The notes under the pieces are model-generated. The model ran no database searches, had not been told where the DNA came from, and was given only the letters and a program-made list of their open reading frames with translations. This document shows, in pieces, positions 18,289-26,738 of a stretch of 64,000 bases of DNA (position 1 is the first letter of the stretch; the number at the start of each line of letters is the position of its first letter). This stretch comes from Halobaculum gomorrense. Its GTDB lineage: Archaea; Halobacteriota; Halobacteria; Halobacteriales; Haloferacaceae. The stretch spans positions 207,780-271,779 of the forward strand of contig NZ_FQWV01000001.1 of the NCBI RefSeq assembly GCF_900129775.1. The letters are read 5' to 3'. Made by a program: the position numbers and the translations under genes.

Positions 18289-19155
18289 ATGCGAGTCGAC
18301 GCGGTCGTGTTGGACGTGGACGGCGTGCTCGTCGACGTGGCCGACTCCTACCGTCGGGCGGTCGTCGAGAGCGTCGAGCGGCTGTACGGCGACACCCTCC
18401 CCCGCGAGGACCTCCAGCCGTTCAAGGACGCCGGCGGCTTCAACAACGACTGGGAGCTGAGCGACGCGGTCGCGCTGTACGTGCTCGCCCGCGATCGCGG
18501 GCTCGCCGCCGATATCGAGACGTTCACCGACGCGATCGCCGCGAACGGGACCGGTCTCTCTGGCGCCCGCGCGACGATCCGCGACGCCCTCGGCGACGAC
18601 GCGGCAGAGACGATCGAGACCGAGTGGGACCCCGACGCGCTGCGCGAGACGTTCCAGGCGCTGTACCTCGGGGGCGAACTGTACCGCGACATCGAGGGCG
18701 GAGAGCCGCCGTTCGAGGCGCCCGGGTTCATCCACGACGAGCCGGTGATCCTGACCGAGTCCACCGCTGAGGCGCTGACAGAGCGTTACCCGGTGTGCGT
18801 CCTCACGGGCCGGCCCGCCGCGGAGGCGGACATCGCCCTCGACCGCGTCGGCCTCGACGTGGCCGACGACCGCCGGTTCACGATGGACGACTGGGAGGAG
18901 GGCAAGCCGCACCCCCGGGCGCTCGTGACGCTCGCCGAACGCACCGACGCCGACGCCGTCGCGTTCGTCGGCGACACCCTCGACGACGTGCGTACCGCCG
19001 TCAACGCCGACCGCGAGGACGACGCGACGACCTACTACGGGATCGGCGTTCTCACGGGCGGACTCACCGGCGACGACGGCCGCGCGAAGTACGCCGATGC
19101 CGGCGCCAGTGCCGTCGTCGAGAGCGTGAACGACCTGCCGGAGCTGCTGGAGTGA
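18289..19155 (+). CDS. HAD-superfamily hydrolase
   Basis: 288 residues from ATG 18289. HAD motif I is [12 protein letters not shown] (nucleophile Asp at about 9), motif II is VCVLTGRP, motif III's lysine lies in EGKPHPRAL, and motif IV is [11 protein letters not shown]. The length and a helical cap of about 120 residues between motifs I and II match the archaeal HAD subfamily related to phosphoglycolate and histidinol phosphatases (the TIGR01548 type). The substrate is unknown. It probably forms an operon with UPF0146 upstream and the small membrane gene 7 bp downstream. Confidence 0.88.
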   Translation: MRVDAVVLDVDGVLVDVADSYRRAVVESVERLYGDTLPREDLQPFKDAGGFNNDWELSDAVALYVLARDRGLAADIETFTDAIAANGTGLSGARATIRDALGDDAAETIETEWDPDALRETFQALYLGGELYRDIEGGEPPFEAPGFIHDEPVILTESTAEALTERYPVCVLTGRPAAEADIALDRVGLDVADDRRFTMDDWEEGKPHPRALVTLAERTDADAVAFVGDTLDDVRTAVNADREDDATTYYGIGVLTGGLTGDDGRAKYADAGASAVVESVNDLPELLE

Positions 19156-19162
19156 CCACCCC

Positions 19163-19435
19163 GTGAGCGAGCGCGGCAGCGACGACGGACAGGGTGACCG
19201 CAGACGGGGTGAGGACGGACAGGGCGACGACTGGCGGACGCGGATCGTGCGGATTGTTCAGTTTCTCACTTTCGTGGCGATGCTCGACCTGTTGGCGCTG
19301 GCGCTTTCGACGCAGTTCGTCCCGCCGGACCGCCTGACACTGGCGCTCACGGTCGGGCCGATGCTGGTGGTGTCGCCGGTGCTGGCGTACTGGTTCGTGT
19401 ACAAACGCGGCGGTGGCGTCCCGGCTCGCCGCTGA
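19163..19435 (+). CDS. Small membrane protein, two predicted helices
   Basis: 90 residues from GTG 19163, 7 bp after the HAD stop, so co-transcribed. The N-terminus is hydrophilic (Asp/Gly/Arg-rich). Two hydrophobic helices follow (VQFLTFVAMLDLLALAL and LALTVGPMLVVSPVLAYWFV), ending in a basic tail KRGGGVPARR. No family recognised. Confidence 0.7.
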   Translation: MSERGSDDGQGDRRRGEDGQGDDWRTRIVRIVQFLTFVAMLDLLALALSTQFVPPDRLTLALTVGPMLVVSPVLAYWFVYKRGGGVPARR

Positions 19436-19513
19436 GTACCGGCCACCCCGCCGCCTCTGGCAGCCCTGTCCGGTCACGCAACGCTTACCGCGCGCGCGAA
19501 CCCACGTTCGTCC

Positions 19514-20182
19514 ATGCGAATCGCGCTACTCGGCGGCACCGGCGACATCGGCGAGGGGCTCGCCGTGCGCTGGGGCCGCGACACGGACCACGAACTGCTC
19601 GTCGGCTCCCGCGACCCGGAGAAGGCCCGCGCCGCGGCCGACGACTACGCCGAGACAGTCGCCGACGCCGGCGGCGACGCGACGGTCAAGGGCTTCGACA
19701 ACGCGATGGCGGCCGACCGCGCCGACGTGGTCGTGCTCGCGGTGCCGCCGTACCACGTCTCGGACACGGTCGAGGCGGTCGAGGCGAGCCTCGACGCCGA
19801 CGACGTGGTCGTCACACCCGCCGCGGGGATGAAACGCGAGGACGACGGCTTCCACTACCACCCGCCGAGCGCGGGCAGCGTGACCGCGCTCGTGCGGGAG
19901 GCGGTGCCCGACGAGGTGCCCGTCGTCGGCGCGTTCCACAACCTCGCGGCCGGCCGGCTCTCGGACCTCTCACAGGAACTGGGTATCGACACGCTCGTCC
20001 TCGCGGACGACGACGCGGCCGCCGACACCGTCTCGCGACTGGCCGAGGAGATCGCAGGGCTGCGCGCGCTGTCAGCGGGTGGGCTCTCGAACGCCGCCGA
20101 GGTGGAGTCGCTGACGCCGCTGCTCATCAACGTCGCGACGAACAACGACGACCTGCACGATCTGGGCGTCCGGTTCGACTGA
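19514..20182 (+). CDS. npdG: F420-dependent NADP oxidoreductase (NADPH:F420 reductase)
   Basis: 222 residues, the family length. The Rossmann motif is IALLGGTGDIGEGLA, followed by a NADP-specific VGSRDPEKA loop, where the Arg and Ser bind the 2'-phosphate. VVLAVPPYH and GAFHNLAAGRL complete the Fno/NpdG pattern. It moves hydride between coenzyme F420 and NADP in the cytosol and supplies reduced F420 or NADPH. Haloarchaea contain F420, and its users here are not evident from neighbours. It is transcribed alone, 78 bp after the small membrane gene. Confidence 0.9.
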   Translation: MRIALLGGTGDIGEGLAVRWGRDTDHELLVGSRDPEKARAAADDYAETVADAGGDATVKGFDNAMAADRADVVVLAVPPYHVSDTVEAVEASLDADDVVVTPAAGMKREDDGFHYHPPSAGSVTALVREAVPDEVPVVGAFHNLAAGRLSDLSQELGIDTLVLADDDAAADTVSRLAEEIAGLRALSAGGLSNAAEVESLTPLLINVATNNDDLHDLGVRFD

Positions 20183-20233
20183 CCGCCGCGCGGATCGGGT
20201 CGGCCGTCGCCGCGAACCGGGTCGGCGGTTGAG

Positions 20234-21247
20234 TTACTCGCCGTCCGCGTCCGCGACCTTCACCACCTGCTTGCCGACGTTCTCGCCCTCGAACAGCCCG
20301 AGGAAGGCGTCGGGCGCGTTCTCTAGCCCCTCCGTGACGGTCTCGCGGTACTGGAGGTCGCCGGCGGTGACCAGCGCGGCGAGGTGCTCGGTCGCCTCAC
20401 GGAAGCGCGGGGCGAAGTCGCGCACGAGCAGCCCCTCGACGCGGGCGCGCGTCTCGATGAGTTTGCCGAGCTTTCGCGGCCCGGTGGGGATCTCCTCGTC
20501 GTTGTAGAGGGCGATCTGCCCGCAGACCGCGACCCGCGCGTCGACGTTGAGCCGGCCCCAGACGGCGTCCGTGACGGGGCCGCCGACGTTGTCGTAGTAC
20601 ACGTCGACGCCGTCGGCTACCTCGTCGAGGCGGGCGCCCACGTCCTCCTCCTTGTAGTTGATCGCGGCGGTGAAGCCCAGGTCGTCGGTGAGCCACTCGC
20701 ACTTCTCGTCGGAGCCGGCGACCCCGACGACGTTCGCGCCCTGGTGTTCGCCGAGCTGGCCGACGACCGAGCCGACCGCGCCGGCGGCGCCGGAGACGAC
20801 CATCCAGTCGTCGGCCTTCGGCTCGGCGACCTCGCGGGTGCCGAAGTAGGCGGTGCGGCCGGGCATCCCGAGCACGCCGAGGGCGGTGGAGATGGGGAGA
20901 CCGCCGGTGTCGACGGGGGTGAGGTCGGACCCGTTCGCGGTCGCGTACTCCGCCCACGGGAGCTCGCCGACGACGGTGTCGCCGGGCTCGAACCCGGCGC
21001 CGTTGGACTCGATGACCTCGCAGACGGCGCCGCCGCGGAGCGGGTCGCCCACGGCCCACGGCTGGGCGTACGACTCCCCGGCGCGCATCCGGTCGCGCAT
21101 GTAGGGGTCGACCGAGAGGTACAGCACGCGCACGAGCGCCTCGCCGGGCGCGGGGTCGGGCCGCTCGACCGCCCGGAGGTCGAAGGTGTCCGTGCTCGGT
21201 ACGCCCTCGGGTCGCGTCGCGAGGTGGAACTGCCGGTTGTCGGCCAT
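20234..21247 (-). CDS. NADP-dependent medium-chain dehydrogenase/reductase (alkenal/one reductase type)
   Basis: 337 residues. The N-terminus SVDPYMRDRM is diagnostic for the leukotriene B4 dehydrogenase/CurA/prostaglandin reductase branch, which lacks zinc. The nucleotide site is VVSGAAGAVGSVVGQL, with the later GVDVYYDNVGGPVTDAV block. These enzymes reduce alpha,beta-unsaturated ketones and aldehydes with NADPH. It is convergent with npdG (51-bp gap), and divergent from nothing on its 5' side except 78 bp to the next leftward gene. Confidence 0.9.
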   Translation of the reverse strand: MADNRQFHLATRPEGVPSTDTFDLRAVERPDPAPGEALVRVLYLSVDPYMRDRMRAGESYAQPWAVGDPLRGGAVCEVIESNGAGFEPGDTVVGELPWAEYATANGSDLTPVDTGGLPISTALGVLGMPGRTAYFGTREVAEPKADDWMVVSGAAGAVGSVVGQLGEHQGANVVGVAGSDEKCEWLTDDLGFTAAINYKEEDVGARLDEVADGVDVYYDNVGGPVTDAVWGRLNVDARVAVCGQIALYNDEEIPTGPRKLGKLIETRARVEGLLVRDFAPRFREATEHLAALVTAGDLQYRETVTEGLENAPDAFLGLFEGENVGKQVVKVADADGE

Positions 21248-21325
21248 GGGCCGTGTGACGGGTCGGTCGCGGGTAACCGTTCGGGAACGGGCGACGACGC
21301 GCCGGCGGTTTCCCAGACGGGTCGC

Positions 21326-21673
21326 CTACAGGTGGAACACGTACTCCACGGCGTCGTCGGCGTCGTGGACCCGCAGCGCCGACCCGTCGGCGGCGATCTC
21401 CACCGCGTCGACGCCGTCACGGGCGAACTCGTGGCGGGGCATCGACCCGGAGACCGTTCCCTCACGGGTCACCACGAACCGTGCGGTCCCGTCGTCGACG
21501 GCGATCTCGTCGGTGCTGTCGGTCGCCGTCGCGTCGAGATCGCGCACGCGCTCGCGGAGCGCGTCCCACTCCCCGATCGGGAAGCGGTCGAACGCGACCT
21601 CGTCGCCGGCGTCCGACGGTCGACCCTGCGCGCTTTGCGTCTTGGACTCGTGGCGTCCGTTCCGGTCGCTCAC
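21326..21673 (-). CDS. Hypothetical protein, start uncertain
   Basis: From GTG 21673 the product is 115 residues (VSDRNGRHESKT...). The frame is open to 21838, but the extra part overlaps the divergent ubaA start and is low in typical acidic composition. The C-terminal 85 residues (FDRFPIGEWDALRERVRDLDA ... DDAVEYVFHL) look like a compact alpha-beta domain with alternating charged strands. No family is recognised. The codon third-position GC bias supports coding in this frame for the C-terminal part. Confidence 0.55.
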   Translation of the reverse strand: MSDRNGRHESKTQSAQGRPSDAGDEVAFDRFPIGEWDALRERVRDLDATATDSTDEIAVDDGTARFVVTREGTVSGSMPRHEFARDGVDAVEIAADGSALRVHDADDAVEYVFHL

Positions 21674-21812
21674 ACCGGACGAGTCGGGCCCGCGGACGGG
21701 AAAGCTCGGCGACCGTCGACCGGGGGCTGACCGCGAGTCGACGACTCCCGTCGGTGATCGAGGGGTGCCCGTCGGCAGGGCGCTTATGCCGTCACGGGAG
21801 AGACGGACACGT

Positions 21813-22628
21813 ATGACCGGACTCGCGCTCGACTCCACCCAACTGGACCGCTACTCGCGCCACATCATCCTCGACGAGGTCGGCCCAGCGGGCCAGCAGG
21901 CGCTGTTGGAGGGCTCGGCGCTCGTCGTCGGCGCCGGCGGGCTCGGCTCGCCCGTCATCCAGTACCTCGCGGCCGCGGGCGTCGGCCGTCTCGGCGTCGC
22001 CGACGACGACGAGGTGGAGCGGTCGAACCTCCAGCGGCAGATCGTCCACGCGGACGCCGACGTGGGGCGCCCGAAGGCCGAGTCGGCCGCCGAGTACGTC
22101 CGTCGGCTCAATCCCGATGTGGACGTGGAGCCCCACGAGACGTGGCTGGACGCCGGCAACGCCGAGGATCTGATCGGCGGCTACGACATCGTCGTCGACG
22201 CGTCGGACAACTTCGGCACCCGCTACCTCGTCAACGACGTGGCGCGCCTCACCGACACGCCGGTGGCGCACGGCTCCATCTACAAGTTCGAGGGGCAGGC
22301 GACGACGCTGCGTCCGGACGGTCCCTGCTACCGCTGCCTGTTCCCCGAAGCCCCGGAGCCGGGCGAGATCCCCGACTGCGCGAGCACTGGCGTGCTCGGC
22401 GTGCTCCCCGGCACCGTCGGCTGCATCCAGGCGACCGAGGCCGTGAAGCTCCTGTTGGAGGCGGGCGAGGTGCTCGACGGCCGACTCCTCTTTTACGACG
22501 CCATGGACATGACCTTCGAGACGGTGCCGTACCGCCGCAACCCCGAGTGCCCGGTGTGCGGCGACGAGGCCATCGACTCGATCGAGGGGATCGACTACGA
22601 CCACGGCTGCAGCGTGACGGCCGACTGA
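21813..22628 (+). CDS. ubaA: SAMP-activating E1-like enzyme UbaA
   Basis: 271 residues from ATG 21813. The ThiF/MoeB/Uba adenylation fold has GAGGLGSPV (40-48), the catalytic-arginine region ERSNLQRQ, zinc-binding CYRC (172-175) and CPVC near the C-terminus, and the thioester-forming cysteine at C189 (IPDCAST). Haloarchaeal UbaA activates the ubiquitin-like SAMPs. This is needed for protein sampylation, for molybdopterin synthesis (SAMP1) and for tRNA thiolation with NcsA (SAMP2); ncsA is at 2927-3898. Many bacterial MoeB/ThiF and Uba4 relatives look alike, but the single-copy haloarchaeal form is UbaA. Confidence 0.92.
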   Translation: MTGLALDSTQLDRYSRHIILDEVGPAGQQALLEGSALVVGAGGLGSPVIQYLAAAGVGRLGVADDDEVERSNLQRQIVHADADVGRPKAESAAEYVRRLNPDVDVEPHETWLDAGNAEDLIGGYDIVVDASDNFGTRYLVNDVARLTDTPVAHGSIYKFEGQATTLRPDGPCYRCLFPEAPEPGEIPDCASTGVLGVLPGTVGCIQATEAVKLLLEAGEVLDGRLLFYDAMDMTFETVPYRRNPECPVCGDEAIDSIEGIDYDHGCSVTAD

Positions 22629-22746
22629 GCGGGGCGTCACGATCGACTGAGCGGGCGACGGAACCGCACGGGAATCCGGGGCACGCGCCCACGCCCACGT
22701 CGCCGGCTTCGGTCCGCTTTTTGTCCCCGCTGTCGACGGCGAGCGT

Positions 22747-22788
22747 ATGCACGATGCCGCAGCACACGCCGGGGCGGGGATGCGATGA
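22747..22788 (+). CDS. Possible leaderless mini-ORF coupled to the thioesterase start
   Basis: ATG 22747 opens a 13-codon frame (MHDAAAHAGAGMR) whose TGA overlaps the ATG of the thioesterase gene in an ATGA junction at 22785-22788. A T-rich CGCTTTTTGTCC box lies about 27 bp upstream of ATG 22747, as expected for a leaderless transcript. Translation of the mini-ORF could therefore deliver ribosomes to the main gene by termination-reinitiation. Its coding status is inference only. Confidence 0.3.
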   Translation: MHDAAAHAGAGMR

Positions 22789-23225
22789 CCGTCGCCGACC
22801 TGCTCAACGGGATGCCGTTCGCCAAGCACCTCGGACTCGACGTGGTGGAGGCCGCCGACGGCCGAGCGGTCGTCGAACTCCCGATGCGCGAGCACCTCTC
22901 GTCGGTGCCGGGGCGGCAGATCGCCCACGGCGGCGTCACGTACGCGCTGGCGGACACGGCCGCGGGCGCGGCAGTCATCTCGCTGCACCACAAGCCGACG
23001 CCGACCGTCGACATGCGGATGGACTACCTCGCGCCGGCGACGACGGATCTGCGCGCAGAGGCGACTGTCGTGCGCGACGGCGGCAGCGTCGCCACCGCGG
23101 AGGTTACCATCGAGGATGTCGACGGCACGCACGTCGCCGACGCGCGGGGGACGTTCAAGACGGGCGGCGGCGGCGACGGCGGCGCCTGGGGTGTCACACC
23201 GGGCGACGGCTCGCTGAACGAGTGA
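22785..23225 (+). CDS. PaaI-type hotdog thioesterase
   Basis: 146 residues. A hotdog-fold core contains QIAHGGVTYALADTAAGAA (the HGG motif and active-site acidic residue on the long helix) and the MRMDYLAPA strand typical of PaaI/YbgC-like enzymes. Such proteins hydrolyse acyl- or aryl-CoA thioesters; the substrate cannot be told. The C-terminal 20 residues are glycine-rich (TGGGGDGGAWG) and probably disordered. The spacer from ubaA is 156 bp and holds its own promoter-like element. Confidence 0.88.
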   Translation: MTVADLLNGMPFAKHLGLDVVEAADGRAVVELPMREHLSSVPGRQIAHGGVTYALADTAAGAAVISLHHKPTPTVDMRMDYLAPATTDLRAEATVVRDGGSVATAEVTIEDVDGTHVADARGTFKTGGGGDGGAWGVTPGDGSLNE

Positions 23226-23270
23226 GGCGTCTTTGCCGGCGCGTGGCCGGCGGTGCGTGTGGGTTCTTCC

Positions 23271-23282
23271 CGAAAGATAACG
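23271..23282 (+). promoter_or_regulatory. BRE/TATA-like promoter of citrate synthase
   Basis: CGAAAGATAACG has a purine-rich CGAAA BRE followed by a GATAAC TATA-like core, centred about 35 bp before the citrate synthase ATG at 23313. Transcription would begin near the start codon. Confidence 0.55.
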
Positions 23283-23312
23283 CTTTTCGGCCGTCCCTCG
23301 GAATCTCGAGGT

Positions 23313-24449
23313 ATGTCCGACGAACTCAAGCGAGGACTGGAGGGCGTCCTCGTCGCCGAGTCCGACCTCAGCTTCATCGACGGTGACGAGGGTAAACTCG
23401 TCTACCGCGGGTACGCCATCGAGGACCTCGCCGAGCACGCCTCCTACGAGGAGACGCTGTATCTCCTGTGGAACGGGGAACTCCCGACCGCATCGGAGCT
23501 GTCCGCGTTCGAGGAGGCGATGAGCGCCGAGCGCGGGCTCGACGACGACACGCTTGAGACGGTCACGCGCCTCGCGGAGGCCGACGAGGAGCCGATGGCG
23601 GCGATGCGCACCGCGGCCTCGTCGCTGTCGGCGGCCGACCCCGACACAGACGCCGACCCGACCGACTCGGAGGCGAACGTCCGCAAGGCCCGGCGGATCA
23701 CGGCGAAGCTGCCGACGGCGCTTGCGGCGTTCGCGCGCGTCCGCGACGGCGAGGACCCCGTCGAGCCGCGGGAAGATCTGGGACACGCCGAGAACTTCCT
23801 GTACATGCTCAACGGCGAGGTGCCCGACGAGGTCACCGCCGACGTGTTCGACCAGGCGCTCGTGCTCCACGCCGACCACGGGCTCAACGCCTCCACGTTC
23901 TCGGCGACGGTGACGGCATCGACGCTCGCGGACATGCACTCGGCGATCACCTCCGCCGTCGGCACCCTCTCGGGGAGCCTCCACGGCGGCGCCAACGCCG
24001 ACGTGATGCGGATGCTTCAGGAGGTCGACGAGGCCGACGAGGACCCCGTGGAGTGGGTGAAGCGGGCGCTTGAGGAGGACCGCCGCGTCGCCGGCTTCGG
24101 CCATCGCGTGTACAACGTGAAGGACCCCCGCGCGAAGATCCTCGGCGACCGTTCGGAGGAACTCGGCGAGGCCGCCGGCGACCGGAAGTGGTACGAGATG
24201 AGCGTCGCCATCGAGGAGTACATGGCCGAGGAGAAGGGCCTCGCGCCCAACGTCGACTTCTACTCGGCGACGACGTACTACCAGATGGGGATCCCGATCG
24301 ACATCTACACGCCCATCTTTGCCGTCTCGCGCGTCGGCGGCTGGGCCGCCCACGTGATGGAGCAGTTCGAGGACAACCGGCTGATCCGCCCGCGGGCCCG
24401 CTACGTCGGCGAGACGGACGCCGAGTGGGTGCCGATCGAGCAGCGGTAA
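23313..24449 (+). CDS. citZ: Citrate synthase
   Basis: 378 residues from ATG 23313, the size of the short archaeal/Gram-positive type II-like class. Recognisable blocks are ELKRGLEGV, KLVYRGYAIEDLAEH, VLHADHGLNASTF (catalytic His), SGSLHGGANADVM, GFGHRVYNVKDPRAK (second catalytic His) and the Asp in NVDFYSATTYYQMG. It condenses oxaloacetate and acetyl-CoA to start the TCA cycle. A methylcitrate synthase is the alternative but no prp genes are near. Its last 66 bases are duplicated 231 bp downstream (24612-24677). Confidence 0.95.
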   Translation: MSDELKRGLEGVLVAESDLSFIDGDEGKLVYRGYAIEDLAEHASYEETLYLLWNGELPTASELSAFEEAMSAERGLDDDTLETVTRLAEADEEPMAAMRTAASSLSAADPDTDADPTDSEANVRKARRITAKLPTALAAFARVRDGEDPVEPREDLGHAENFLYMLNGEVPDEVTADVFDQALVLHADHGLNASTFSATVTASTLADMHSAITSAVGTLSGSLHGGANADVMRMLQEVDEADEDPVEWVKRALEEDRRVAGFGHRVYNVKDPRAKILGDRSEELGEAAGDRKWYEMSVAIEEYMAEEKGLAPNVDFYSATTYYQMGIPIDIYTPIFAVSRVGGWAAHVMEQFEDNRLIRPRARYVGETDAEWVPIEQR

Positions 24450-24677
24450 CGCGAACGGGGGACCGTCGGCCGCGAGCGAAGCGAGCGGGCGGCCGACGAC
24501 CGAGCGGCGGGCGGCGCGGCCGCCCACAGCGAGGAGTGCTTTCGATCCGCGATTTGCCGAGCGAGTGACCGCAGGGAACGAGCGCAGCGCAAACCGTGGG
24601 TGTGTGACCGCCTGATCCGCCCGCGGGCCCGGTACGTCGGCGAGACGGACGCCGAGTGGGTGCCGATCGAGCAGCGG
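24381..24677. repeat. 66-bp duplication of the citrate synthase 3' end
   Basis: Bases 24381-24446 (last 22 sense codons before the stop) recur at 24612-24677 with one difference (C to G, cgctacg against cggtacg). The copy lacks a start and a stop of its own. The intervening 165 bp resemble neither gene. A direct repeat of a gene's 3' end with a foreign spacer is the pattern left by site-specific integration at a gene end or by a slipped duplication. Confidence 0.9.
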
Positions 24678-24789
24678 CAGGCCGAACTCGCACTCCACGG
24701 TCGATCGGGTTTCCTCGGCCGATCTGCCCGAGACGCGTGCTCGCACGCGTCCGAGCAACGGTTATCTCCTCTGCCGGTGTATCCCGTGT
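24450..24789. other. 340-bp intergenic region with hairpin and gene-end copy
   Basis: The 24464-24473 / 24489-24498 arms form a 10-bp perfect stem (GTCGGCCGC with GCGGCCGAC plus one flanking pair) around a loop containing GAGCGAAGCGAG. The same 12-mer occurs in the tRNA-Ser downstream units (about 31915). The hairpin is 17 bp past the citrate synthase stop and may end its transcript. The citrate synthase copy (24612-24677) and about 110 bp of ordinary spacer before the next gene complete the region. No intact gene is seen. Confidence 0.6.
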
Positions 24790-25059
24790 ATGGACCTGAA
24801 GATCACCACCCCCCGAAGCGACGACTACAGCGAGTACGCCCGGAGGGTCCGCGGCGGGACCGCGGGCGTCCGAAGCCGGGCCGGCGAGCGCGGCGAACTC
24901 GTCCGCCACGAGGTCGGCGAGCGCATGTTCGACCTCGTGACGGAGTACTTCCCCGAGGAGTACCGCGAGCGCCGCCGCGCCGAACTGACCCGCGCGTTCG
25001 GGACCGGCCTCGCGGTCGGGTTCCTCGGGCGCGAGCTCGTCCGGTACGCGCGCCGGTAA
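24790..25059 (+). CDS. Small conserved-looking hypothetical protein
   Basis: 89 residues, ATG 24790 close behind the T-rich GTTATCTCCTCT. The sequence MDLKITTPRSDDYSEYARRVRGG continues as amphipathic helix (VRHEVGERMFDLVTEYFPEEYRERRRAELTRAF) and ends in a weakly hydrophobic helix (GTGLAVGFLGRELVRYARR). It is basic and acidic in alternation with no membrane span long enough to be sure. Function unknown. Confidence 0.75.
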   Translation: MDLKITTPRSDDYSEYARRVRGGTAGVRSRAGERGELVRHEVGERMFDLVTEYFPEEYRERRRAELTRAFGTGLAVGFLGRELVRYARR

Positions 25060-25119
25060 CCCCGACCGCAGCCATCGACGCTCCCGGCTCGATCCCGTTT
25101 TCCGCTCCGTGTCGACTCG

Positions 25120-26622
25120 CTACCTGTCCGAGCCGACGCTCCCGCGCTCGTCGAGCATGGCCGTCGCCCGGCCCACCCAGTCGGTCCGGACGAGCCCCCA
25201 CGCCGTCACCGCGAGCATGAGGACGTAACAGGCGAACTGCCCGGCGTAGGCCGCCTCGATCCCCCAGCCGAGCAGTTCGTACAGCCCCCACGAGACGGCG
25301 ACGTAGCCGCCGAACATCCCGACCACACGCGAGGCCAGCGGGACGCGCGTCTCGCCGGCGGCGTCGAGCGACGCCGACGCGACGACGTTCGTGATGCCGA
25401 GCACGCCCGACAGCCCCAGCACCGTGACGAACGGCGTCGCGGCCGCGGCGACGGCCGGTTCCGCCGCGAGCAGTCGCGCGATCGGCCCGGCGGCGAGGGC
25501 CACACCGCCCCCGAGGACGAGCGCGACCCCGCCGCCGAGGACGACCAGCGCGGTCGCGACCCGCGCGACGGGGAGTGCCGACTCCTCGCGTCCCTCGACC
25601 GCGGACGCCGGCGTTCCGTCGCCGGTCGCGCCGTCGGCACCGGCGTCGTCGCCGTCGCCCGCGCCCGCCGCGGCGCGCTCGCCGAGTCGCTGGCCGACGA
25701 CGATGCTCGCGCCGCGGGCGACGCCGCCGCCGACGGGCGCGAGCACCTGCGTGTACACCCGCCACGCGAGCTGATACCCCGCGTTCGCGGCCGTCCCGAA
25801 CTGGAGCACCAGCGTGTTGAACGGGAACACCGCGACGGCCGTGACGACGCCGGCGGCGCTCTGTGGCACGCCGATGCGGACGATCTGGCGCGCGATCGTC
25901 GGGTCGCGCGGTCGGACGAAGGTCACGGGGCCGCGCAGGTGCGTGTACCCGACGAGCACGAGCGAGCGGGCCGTCATCGCGACGAGCGAGGCCGCGCCGA
26001 TGCCGACGATACCGAGCCGGGGCGCGCCGAGCAGCCCGAGTCCGAACACGAGCGACGCGGCGGCGTTGAACGCGGAGGCGGGGACCGACACGTACGTCGG
26101 CGTCCGGGTGTCGCCGGTGGCCTCCAGCGTCGCGCTCGCCACCGCCGCGAGCGCGCCCAGCGGCATCGGCACGGAGACGAGCGCGAGGTAGCGCGCCCCC
26201 TTTCGGGCGGACTCGGCGTCAGCGCCGACGAGCCGGAGCACCTCCGCGCCGAGGCCGACCCCGACGAGCGCGAACGGGAGCGTCACCAGCGCCGCGAGCA
26301 GGGCCGCCTGCGTGAACGCCTCGTTCCGGTTGGCGTCGGCGCCCGCGCCGGTGTCCTGACTGGTGAGCGTCGCGGCGGCGCCGACGACGCCGCCGCTGGC
26401 GCGAAACGGGAGCGACGCGAACAGGTCCGCGATGCCAAGCCCGACGACCGCCGCCGGCGACAGCGCCGCCGAGACGACCACGTCGGTCGTCCGCATGAGC
26501 TGGCCGACGCCGTTGCGGGCGGTCACGGGGACGCCGAGCCCGACCGCCCGCCGCCACGTCGGATACCACCCGGCGGGGAGGGCGCCGTCGAGCCGTTCGG
26601 CGAGGTGGGCGCGGAGGGACAC
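25120..26622 (-). CDS. MATE family efflux transporter (1)
   Basis: 500 residues from GTG 26622 with about twelve hydrophobic helices in two similar halves, as in MatE transporters. Family features include the N-terminal MRTTDVVVSAALSPAAVVGLG block, SQDTGAGADANRNEA, and the central cytoplasmic loop between the halves, enlarged and rich in Asp/Gly/Ala (about residues 300-340). MATE proteins export cationic drugs or organic compounds using a Na+ or H+ gradient across the membrane. A second MATE gene lies 116 bp upstream on the same strand, probably an old tandem duplication. Confidence 0.92.
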   Translation of the reverse strand: MSLRAHLAERLDGALPAGWYPTWRRAVGLGVPVTARNGVGQLMRTTDVVVSAALSPAAVVGLGIADLFASLPFRASGGVVGAAATLTSQDTGAGADANRNEAFTQAALLAALVTLPFALVGVGLGAEVLRLVGADAESARKGARYLALVSVPMPLGALAAVASATLEATGDTRTPTYVSVPASAFNAAASLVFGLGLLGAPRLGIVGIGAASLVAMTARSLVLVGYTHLRGPVTFVRPRDPTIARQIVRIGVPQSAAGVVTAVAVFPFNTLVLQFGTAANAGYQLAWRVYTQVLAPVGGGVARGASIVVGQRLGERAAAGAGDGDDAGADGATGDGTPASAVEGREESALPVARVATALVVLGGGVALVLGGGVALAAGPIARLLAAEPAVAAAATPFVTVLGLSGVLGITNVVASASLDAAGETRVPLASRVVGMFGGYVAVSWGLYELLGWGIEAAYAGQFACYVLMLAVTAWGLVRTDWVGRATAMLDERGSVGSDR

Positions 26623-26738
26623 GCCGAACGGCGGGACCCCGGCGGACTTGTAGCTGTCGGGTCTCCGTCACGTCGGCGCACGGTCGGCCGGAACCGGTTC
26701 GGGTGTTCGACCTCCCCGGAGGCCGCGACTCCCGGACG

